12,036 nucleotides of DNA, taken from positions 1 through 12,036 of the forward strand of contig JAZQQT010000064.1 of assembly GCA_045629205.1 (NCBI GenBank), written 5' to 3'. A model generated the notes under the pieces. The model was given only the letters and a program-made list of their open reading frames with translations, was not told the DNA's origin and did not search any database. This DNA comes from JAZQLP01 sp045629205. GTDB taxonomy: Bacteria > Bacillota > Clostridia > Oscillospirales > UBA644. Made by a program: the position numbers and the translations under genes. Below are positions 7,423 through 12,036 of the stretch, piece after piece (the stretch's first letter is position 1; each line of letters starts with the position of its first letter).

Positions 7423-7451
7423 GAGCTGTCGCATTCTGTGACAGCTCTTTT
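7423..7451 (+). terminator. Terminator-like hairpin after the decarboxylase operon
   Basis: Perfect 8-base inverted repeat GAGCTGTC (7423-7430) and GACAGCTC (7440-7447), with two further possible pairs inside, followed by four T residues. It begins 12 bases after the carboxyltransferase stop. The short T run makes it weaker than the terminator at 2470, so some read-through into the next gene is likely. Its 3' arm lies within 6 bases of the chosen start of the following gene. Confidence 0.7.
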
Positions 7452-7452
7452 G

Positions 7453-8079
7453 ATGATTATGATAGAAATAAACGACTATATTTCATATTTCCCCAAATCT
7501 GAAAATCCATTGTCTGCCGAGGTCGGAGTGATACGCGGTAAAGATGCCGCATGGATATTTGACGTCGGAGCTTCCGATGAAGCTGCCGACGCTGTAAACG
7601 CGATAAACTGTAAAAAAAATATTATTCTTTCGCATTTTCATTATGATCACAGCGCAAACGTAAAAAGAGTGCGTTATGATACTCTTATGTGCGGTCATTA
7701 CGCAAAAGAAAAGTTTCCGTCGGCAGTTGCTGTTTACGACGATTTAATTGAATATGACGGAGTTAAAATCCATATATTTCCGTTGCCGTCTTCTCATGCA
7801 AAAGGCTGTCTCGGACTTGAGGTGAACGGTGAGTATGCCTTTCTTGGTGACGCGGTATACGGCTCCGTTTTGAATAATCGAGTTGTGTTCAATGTCACGG
7901 TCCTCAAAGAAACAATAAAAAAACTTTCTTCTCTTGAAGCAAAGTGGTTCATACGAAGCCATAATTCAGAATTCATACAGCCTAAAGAAAATGTCCTTGA
8001 TCTTCTGTCAAGGATTTATGCTTTACGCAAACCGCAAGATCCGTATATCAGTCTTAAAAACATCAATCAGACGGAGTAG
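7453..8079 (+). CDS. Metallo-beta-lactamase-fold hydrolase
   Basis: Predicted cytosolic zinc hydrolase of the MBL superfamily, about 208 residues. The metal site is complete: HFHYDH (the HxHxDH motif) in the segment LSHFHYDHSAN, a second-site histidine in SSHAKG, the bridging aspartate in FLGDAVYG and a final histidine in RSHNSEF. The fold is compact, without extra domains such as an RNase beta-CASP insert. Substrate is not predictable. The start is uncertain: GTG at 7438, ATG at 7453 and ATG at 7459 are in frame and none has a clear ribosome site, since the hairpin at 7423-7447 occupies that space. 7453 is chosen because GTG at 7438 falls in the hairpin. The stop is 3 bases before the PfkB-family kinase, so the two are co-transcribed. 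Confidence 0.85.
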   Translation: MIMIEINDYISYFPKSENPLSAEVGVIRGKDAAWIFDVGASDEAADAVNAINCKKNIILSHFHYDHSANVKRVRYDTLMCGHYAKEKFPSAVAVYDDLIEYDGVKIHIFPLPSSHAKGCLGLEVNGEYAFLGDAVYGSVLNNRVVFNVTVLKETIKKLSSLEAKWFIRSHNSEFIQPKENVLDLLSRIYALRKPQDPYISLKNINQTE

Positions 8080-8082
8080 TAT

Positions 8083-8940
8083 ATGAAAATACTTGTATTC
8101 GGCGAAATAATCTGGGACGTTTACGAAACAGAGCGAACAATAGGCGGCGCCGCTTTCAACTTCGCGGCAAATATCGGATTGCTCGGTGACGAAACTTATC
8201 TTCTCTCTGCGGTCGGGAAAGACAGCCTGGGAAGGGAAGCTTTCGATTATGCCGAAAAATATAACATCAAAACGGATTTGATCCAAACAAACGATTTTGA
8301 GACGGGGAAATGCATGGTTTCCCTCGATAAAAACGGTGCACCGTCTTTTCGTGTTTTACAGAATACGGCATACGATAATATCACGGCAGATTCCGGATTG
8401 CTCAGATTTATAAATGAGCTGCAGCCGGATGCTCTTTATTTCGGTACTCTTGCGCAGCGCGGGAATTCGTCGGCTGCACTCAATACCATACTTGATTCTT
8501 ATCGATTCAGAGAGATTTTCTGTGATATAAATATCCGCGAAGGCTGTTCTTCTCCCGAAACAACGGATGTTTGTCTGAAAAAAGCGACCGTTCTCAAACT
8601 GAGTGATGAAGAAGCGCATTTTCTTACCGATTACGATCTCATTTCCGCCGGAAATGATGATATATCTGTCAGAATATCCCGCAATTATCCGAATATCAAA
8701 CACGTTTTATATACGATGGGCGCACACGGCTCCCGAGTATATGATACTGAAAAAAATATGTTTTATGAGTCCGGCAAACCGGCAAAGACGGAAGTCGTTT
8801 CCACAGTCGGAGCAGGGGACTGCTACGGAGCGGTTTATTTTCATTATATAATGTCGGGATATTCCATTCAGGAAGCGATTGCGTCTGCAGCTGAAAAAAG
8901 TCGTATTGTTGTTTCTCAAAAAGAAGCGATACCTTTTTAA
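8083..8940 (+). CDS. PfkB-family carbohydrate kinase (fructokinase-like)
   Basis: ATP-dependent kinase of the ribokinase/PfkB family, expected to phosphorylate a sugar or nucleoside. The 285 residues show GEIIWDVY (7-14) with the substrate-binding aspartate D12, PfkB signature 1 around IGGAAFNFAANIGLLG (20-35), the CDIN segment (147-150), LKLSDEEA (171-178) and signature 2 STVGAGDCYGAVYF (240-253) with the catalytic base D246. The first position of signature 2 is Ser rather than the more common Asp, a variant also known in this family. It is somewhat shorter than the usual 300-330 residues. The order resembles fructokinase-type members, but the substrate cannot be fixed from sequence. CGGAG (8072-8076) in the end of the upstream gene serves as ribosome site. 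No convincing terminator follows. Confidence 0.88.
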   Translation: MKILVFGEIIWDVYETERTIGGAAFNFAANIGLLGDETYLLSAVGKDSLGREAFDYAEKYNIKTDLIQTNDFETGKCMVSLDKNGAPSFRVLQNTAYDNITADSGLLRFINELQPDALYFGTLAQRGNSSAALNTILDSYRFREIFCDINIREGCSSPETTDVCLKKATVLKLSDEEAHFLTDYDLISAGNDDISVRISRNYPNIKHVLYTMGAHGSRVYDTEKNMFYESGKPAKTEVVSTVGAGDCYGAVYFHYIMSGYSIQEAIASAAEKSRIVVSQKEAIPF

Positions 8941-8976
8941 TTGTTTATTTTCTTTGTGCTTCGTGTATTCAGTGTT

Positions 8977-9006
8977 ATGTTTGTCACATAAATGTCATGT
9001 TTGACG
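8977..9006 (+). repeat. Short direct repeat in the intergenic region
   Basis: ATGTTTGTCA (8977-8986) and ATGTTTGACG (8997-9006) match at 8 of 10 positions (ATGTTTG plus C) and are offset by 20 bases, close to two helical turns. They lie about 45-70 bases before the start of the membrane-anchored TPR gene, where an operator would sit. No binding protein can be named. Confidence 0.35.
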
Positions 9007-9038
9007 GATAATATATATCAAATCAGTTATAATAAGTT

Positions 9039-9043
9039 GGAGG
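9039..9043 (+). promoter_or_regulatory. Ribosome binding site that fixes the start of the TPR/DUF6273 gene
   Basis: GGAGG 5 bases before the ATG at 9049. It selects this start over an in-frame ATG at 8992, which would add 19 residues unlike a signal or anchor and has no ribosome site. Confidence 0.75.
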
Positions 9044-9048
9044 TTTAT

Positions 9049-10191
9049 ATGGCACAGATTTCCGAAACCAACAAATCCGGAAATAAAAGCAAAAAAGTTT
9101 TGGCGGTCGTCATTCCGGTTGTTTGTGTCTGTATCGCACTTATCGTTGTTTTATTTACTGTTATTCTTCCTTCCGGCAAATATAATAATGCTGTCAGGCT
9201 GATGAATGACGGTAAATATAATGAAGCGATCACCGCTTTCGAAGATCTTGACGGATATAAAGACAGTAAAGAGCAGATCGAGGCTTGCAAAACCGGAATA
9301 ACGGAGGCAAATTACAGAGCAGCCTATATACTTTTGCTTGAATGTAAATATGATGAAGCGATTGCTGCTTTTGCCGCTTTAGGTGATTATAAAGACAGTA
9401 AAAAACAGATCGAAGCGTGTGAGTCGGCCATAACGGAAGATAAATACAACGCTGCTATCGAATTACTAAATGCCGGCAACATAGTTGAAGCGTATGACAG
9501 TTTGATTGCGCTTAACGGTTATAAGGACAGCAAAGAAAAAGCCGACAGTATTTTCGAACAGTATAAACCCGCAAAGCTTAAACAGGCTGATGTCGGTGAT
9601 ACGGTATATTTCGGTTCTTACGAGCAGGATAACGACATTAAGAACGGCAAAGAAGATATAGAATGGTATGTTATTGCAAAAGAAGGAAACGCAATATTGC
9701 TGATAAGCAAATATGCTCTCGATTGTAAGTCTTATGATTCTGTCAGCAAAGATTCGACATGGGAAAACTGTGTGTTAAGAAATTGGTTGAATGGCGTTTT
9801 CTATAATTTCTCATTCAGCGCAGATGAAAAAAACATTATACAAACAACTGCAATAGCTCCGATTGAAACATCTGTTGACGGCAGTGACTCTGCCGTGGTT
9901 TCGAATGATAATATATTCATTTTGAGTGTTGATGAATTTAATAAATATATAATAAACACGGAATTAAGAATATGTGTTCCGACTGCATATGCCGTAAGCC
10001 AGGAAATATTCACAATCGGTAATGCCGCCGACGGAAACATTTCCTGCAGATGGTGGCTTCGTTCACCGGACCACGACAAAGGATATGCAGCTTGTGTTGA
10101 CAATAGCGGGAATATATATTATTCCGGATACGGTTCATTTGATATCAGTGCCGGCGTTCGTCCTTCGACGTGGATAAACATAGGTGATTAA
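9049..10191 (+). CDS. Membrane-anchored TPR-like repeat protein with DUF6273-like domain
   Basis: Predicted surface protein of 380 residues. A short cytoplasmic segment rich in Lys, Ser and Asn (1-16) precedes one membrane helix (about 17-40). Three TPR-like repeats follow, starting at residues 45, 89 and 133 with an exact 44-residue period, each built as YxxAxxLLxxxKYxEAIxAFxxLxxYKDSK. The C-terminal half (about 180-380) matches the DUF6273 pattern: VGDTVYFGSYEQDN near its start, DIEWYVI, LRNWLNG, an IFILSVDE segment, CRWWLRSP (333-340) and the closing GVRPSTWI (369-376). This domain is frequent in Clostridia, often linked to repeat regions or anchors, and its biochemical role is unknown. 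No sortase motif is present, so the N-terminal helix is the anchor. The gene is flanked by intergenic DNA and a terminator, so it is probably a single-gene unit. Confidence 0.85.
   Translation: MAQISETNKSGNKSKKVLAVVIPVVCVCIALIVVLFTVILPSGKYNNAVRLMNDGKYNEAITAFEDLDGYKDSKEQIEACKTGITEANYRAAYILLLECKYDEAIAAFAALGDYKDSKKQIEACESAITEDKYNAAIELLNAGNIVEAYDSLIALNGYKDSKEKADSIFEQYKPAKLKQADVGDTVYFGSYEQDNDIKNGKEDIEWYVIAKEGNAILLISKYALDCKSYDSVSKDSTWENCVLRNWLNGVFYNFSFSADEKNIIQTTAIAPIETSVDGSDSAVVSNDNIFILSVDEFNKYIINTELRICVPTAYAVSQEIFTIGNAADGNISCRWWLRSPDHDKGYAACVDNSGNIYYSGYGSFDISAGVRPSTWINIGD
9181..9552 (+). repeat. Three tandem 132-base coding repeats (TPR-like)
   Basis: Units begin at 9181, 9313 and 9445 and keep a period of exactly 132 bases. 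Each unit's conserved 36 codons end around the YKDSK segment and a short acidic helix. Units 1 and 2 share long near-identical DNA (TATAAAGACAGTAAA at about 9258 and 9390, then CAGATCGA), showing recent duplication. Unit 3 is more diverged. Confidence 0.8.
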
Positions 10192-10237
10192 TATATCCGA
10201 AGCGACCGGATTTCATTTTCTGATTTATAATAAAAAT

Positions 10238-10271
10238 AATCACATGTAAAAATTATGCATGTGATTTTTTT
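10238..10271 (+). terminator. Rho-independent terminator after the TPR/DUF6273 gene
   Basis: Inverted repeat AATCACATG (10238-10246) and CATGTGATT (10258-10266) with an 11-base AT-rich loop, followed by seven T residues (10265-10271). It begins 46 bases after the stop codon. The stem is perfect. Confidence 0.82.
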
Positions 10272-10559
10272 ATTGATTCTGTTGAAAATTGTCAAATAAA
10301 AGTTACAATTTTAATAAATTTTTATTGTAAAGATTTTATCAAATAAATATTAATTTTTTATGTTATTCGATTGTTCTTTTGCTGCATCCTCATCCGCTTT
10401 TTATTTTTATTTTCATCATGCTTTTATTGCTTTTGTTGATGAATACTTGATTTTTTCAATGTCGCAATATTGAATATCGGATGTTTTTTTTCGTAAAAAA
10501 AAATATTTTGTCTATAAAATAATACTGACTATCTTACTTTTCATTAATTATAATATATA

Positions 10560-10586
10560 TTGACTTTTTTATTTTTTTAATATAAT
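10560..10586 (+). promoter_or_regulatory. Candidate promoter for the 99-residue gene and the sugar kinase
   Basis: TTGACT (10560-10565, 5 of 6 matches to the -35 consensus) is followed by a perfect TATAAT (10581-10586) after 15 bases; the overlapping TAATAT (10583-10588) gives the ideal 17. Upstream DNA has dense A and T tracts, as in UP elements. Transcription would start near 10593 and give a leader of about 145 bases before the ATG at 10739. Confidence 0.5.
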
Positions 10587-10657
10587 ATATATATAGAAAA
10601 AGCTGGTTTAAAATACTGTGTATCTGTTATAACGTCCATGATCGGCGGGCTTTGATA

Positions 10658-10714
10658 ATGTCTTTTGAATTTAAAGCGATTCGGTTTGTTTTAGGAATGA
10701 CACAGTTAGTCTGA
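10658..10714 (+). other. Short upstream ORF resembling an XRE helix-turn-helix start (possible remnant or leader peptide)
   Basis: Eighteen codons from ATG at 10658 to TGA at 10712, encoding MSFEFKAIRFVLGMTQLV. The segment KAIRFVLGMTQ looks like the first helix and TQ turn of XRE-family (HTH_3) regulators. A weak GGCGGG (10644-10649) lies 8 bases upstream. The ORF is in the same frame as the 99-residue gene that starts 24 bases after its stop, with no other stop between. It may be a leader peptide, the head of a gene interrupted by TGA, or chance. Confidence 0.3.
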
Positions 10715-10738
10715 AGTTTTTTTGAACGGAGTGATCAT

Positions 10739-11038
10739 ATGGGGCGGCTTGCTGATTCATCGGGCTATACGAATAGCGAAACTGCTTTGTGGAATATGAT
10801 TACCGATAAACAGGATCATTTGTTCCGGACCGTAAAGGGGCTTGAATTCAGCATCGTTGTAAAAGGAAACGAATTGTTTGTGAGTCGTCGGAAAAAGTCG
10901 ATAACAAGAGCCAGTGTTAATATTGCTTATGCAAAATGGATAGAGGATCCCGATTGCGGACCGAAAGCGTTGGGTGTTTTCGGCGCCAGTTATTTGTGGA
11001 GCATATTCAGAGAGTTGGATAACGATATACGCAGATAG
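10739..11038 (+). CDS. Hypothetical protein, 99 residues
   Basis: Family not recognised. The ATG at 10739 has GGAG (10728-10731) 7 bases upstream, and codon use resembles the neighbours, so it is very likely a real gene. The protein is soluble and compact: no signal peptide, membrane helix or cysteine cluster (a single Cys, in DPDCGPKAL). It opens with a polar segment (GRLADSSGYTNSETALWNMITDK), has a central beta-like stretch (LEFSIVVKGNELFVSRRKKSIT, residues 35-56) and ends in a likely helical region with the glycine-rich GPKALGVFGASYLWSIF (73-90). The basic patch RRKK and a following helix could contact nucleic acid or a protein, but no HTH motif is clear. It lies 38 bases before the sugar kinase with no terminator between, so the two are probably co-transcribed. 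Confidence 0.7.
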   Translation: MGRLADSSGYTNSETALWNMITDKQDHLFRTVKGLEFSIVVKGNELFVSRRKKSITRASVNIAYAKWIEDPDCGPKALGVFGASYLWSIFRELDNDIRR

Positions 11039-11076
11039 TATTTCATATATTTTATTATTTTTTGAAAGGTTTAATT

Positions 11077-12036
11077 ATGTCAGATCAAACAGAAATGATT
11101 CCCGAAGTAACCGATATTTTGCTGCATGTCGGCAAGAAATTCCGTCTTCCGGGTTTATTTTTTTCCTATGAGGAAATAAAAAACGGCAACGTCAATCAAA
11201 CTTACAAGGTCAATTATCTTTGTGACGACGGAAGCGGTATGGCAAGAATCAAGTCATACCTCGTTCAGAGAATAAATACCGTCGCCTTCACCAAACCTGT
11301 CGAACTGATGGCAAATATCGATAAGGTCACAACGTATATCAGGAATCTGATTCCCGACGACACGACTCTTCATTTTCATCATACGGAAGACGGTAATAAC
11401 TATCTGATGGACGAAGATGGTTTCTGGCGTCTCAGCAACTATATTCCTTCCGTAACCTTTGATGTCGGTGAGGACCTTGACATAGTTCGCCATTCCGGAG
11501 AAGCATTCGGTGATTTTCAGATGTTGCTCAAGGATTTTGACGCGTCACGGCTTTATTTCACTATCCCTGACTTTCATAATACACGTAAAAGATACGAAAA
11601 TTTCAAAGCCTCTGTTGCAAAAGATTCCTGCGGCCGCGCTAAAGAATGTAAAGAGGAAACCGAATGGCTTCTGTCGGTCGAGGATGTCGCATGCAGACTG
11701 ACAGATTTGTATAACGAAGGAAAAATCCCTCTCCGCGTGACCCATAACGATACAAAGATAAATAACGTTCTATTTGATAAAGACACTCTCAAACCGCTTG
11801 TCGTCATAGATCTCGATACCGTAATGCCGGGGCTCGTCGGTCATGATTTCGGCGACGCTGTCCGTTTTGCCGCAAACTTTGTCGAAGAGGATTGCGATGA
11901 TACGTCCAAAGTCGGGCTTGACCTTAATACCTATTGGGCGTTTGCCGAAGGGTTCCTCAGCAAGACGGCAAAATCTCTGACGGATACGGAAATCGACACT
12001 CTCGGTTTGTCTAGCCTTGCGCTTGCGTGCGAACCG
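11077..12036 (+). CDS. Aminoglycoside-phosphotransferase-fold sugar kinase, N-acetylhexosamine 1-kinase (NahK) type, 3' end outside window
   Basis: Cytosolic ATP-dependent kinase. NahK-type relatives phosphorylate GlcNAc or GalNAc at C1 for salvage of mucin or milk-oligosaccharide sugars. The open frame runs from ATG 11077, with AAAGG (11065-11069) 7 bases upstream, through the window end; 320 residues are visible and the family is usually about 350-370. N-terminal features include NGNVNQTYKV (36-45, the nucleotide-binding hairpin) and the VQRIN segment (63-67). The catalytic loop is THNDTKINNVLFD (222-234), a Brenner-type motif with H223, D225 and N230. The metal-binding segment is VIDLDTVMPG (243-252) with D245/D247, then HDFGDAVRFAAN (256-267). 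THNDTK..NVLFD and IDLDTVMPG are typical of the NahK group rather than antibiotic kinases. Substrate is inferred from the group. Confidence 0.85.
   Translation, partial: MSDQTEMIPEVTDILLHVGKKFRLPGLFFSYEEIKNGNVNQTYKVNYLCDDGSGMARIKSYLVQRINTVAFTKPVELMANIDKVTTYIRNLIPDDTTLHFHHTEDGNNYLMDEDGFWRLSNYIPSVTFDVGEDLDIVRHSGEAFGDFQMLLKDFDASRLYFTIPDFHNTRKRYENFKASVAKDSCGRAKECKEETEWLLSVEDVACRLTDLYNEGKIPLRVTHNDTKINNVLFDKDTLKPLVVIDLDTVMPGLVGHDFGDAVRFAANFVEEDCDDTSKVGLDLNTYWAFAEGFLSKTAKSLTDTEIDTLGLSSLALACEP

Larger units (their letters stand above)
10272..10738. other. AT-rich intergenic region without a long gene
   Basis: About 470 bases, strikingly richer in A and T than the flanking genes. Neither strand holds a frame of more than about 60 codons here. 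Visible items are long T tracts (around 10399-10440), the palindrome CAATATTG (10465-10472) nested in TTCAAT/ATTGAA (10455-10474), a pure T8-CGT-A9 inverted repeat (10484-10503), a strong promoter-like pair (10560-10586) and an 18-codon ORF (10658-10714). No known riboswitch or tRNA-like fold was recognised in the leader after 10590. Confidence 0.6.

Noticed and set aside
9001..9033. Promoter reading of TTGACG (9001-9006) with TATAAT (9028-9033)
   Set aside because: The spacer is 21 bases, too long for a sigma-A promoter; no better-spaced partner was found for either box.
8992..9048. Upstream in-frame start for the TPR/DUF6273 gene
   Set aside because: It lacks a ribosome site and adds 19 residues before a normal cytoplasmic segment and anchor, while GGAGG precedes the ATG at 9049.
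10484..10503. T8-CGT-A9 inverted repeat as a terminator
   Set aside because: Only A-T pairs form the stem and no gene ends nearby on either strand within about 290 bases, so termination is unlikely.
11545..11807. Two frames on the - strand inside the sugar kinase
   Set aside because: They are antisense shadows of the kinase catalytic region, whose motifs are intact on the + strand.
11077..12036. Antibiotic-resistance aminoglycoside phosphotransferase
   Set aside because: The fold is shared, but THNDTK..NVLFD and IDLDTVMPG are typical of N-acetylhexosamine kinase-type proteins, so resistance is not supported.

Overview
The window looks like a chromosomal segment of a low-to-mid GC Gram-positive anaerobe of the class Clostridia, probably an uncultured gut or rumen lineage related to Oscillospiraceae. 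Pointers are the cdaA-cdaR (c-di-AMP) pair, strong GGAGG ribosome sites 5-9 bases before the starts, tightly spaced operons, a membrane Na+-translocating decarboxylase, and a DUF6273-type surface protein. Assignment below class level is a guess. All recognised genes lie on the + strand. No rRNA, tRNA, CRISPR array, transposase or phage gene was seen.

Layout. (1) 1-2456: a c-di-AMP module. It holds the 3' part of the cyclase cdaA, its regulator cdaR (4-base overlap) and a small RseC-like membrane protein, ending in a clear terminator at 2470-2497. The glmM gene that usually follows cdaR in Firmicutes is not there. (2) 2633-7410: a five-gene operon for a biotin-dependent, probably Na+-pumping decarboxylase. 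The order is an acyl-CoA-type (12S/MmdA) carboxyltransferase, OadG-like subunit, biotin carrier, OadB-like pump subunit and an OadA/5S-type carboxyltransferase. It has a candidate promoter upstream and a terminator-like hairpin downstream. (3) 7453-8940: a metallo-beta-lactamase-fold hydrolase and a PfkB-family sugar kinase, 3 bases apart. (4) 9049-10191: a membrane-anchored protein with three exact 44-residue TPR-like repeats and a C-terminal DUF6273-like domain, followed by a terminator. (5) 10272-10738: about 470 bases of very AT-rich intergenic DNA with one strong candidate promoter and a short upstream ORF that resembles the start of an XRE-type helix-turn-helix protein. (6) 10739-12036: an unrecognised 99-residue protein and a sugar kinase of the N-acetylhexosamine 1-kinase (NahK) type, cut by the window end.

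How the parts work together. The decarboxylase operon carries both carboxyltransferase types around one biotin carrier, plus membrane pump subunits, but no biotin carboxylase. That parts list matches a transcarboxylase (12S, 5S, 1.3S) fused to a sodium pump. It could move a carboxyl group between a CoA ester and pyruvate/oxaloacetate and couple some of the chemistry to Na+ export. This is the most interesting system in the window. The two sugar kinases suggest carbohydrate salvage, but they sit in separate transcription units and no shared pathway can be shown from the sequence.
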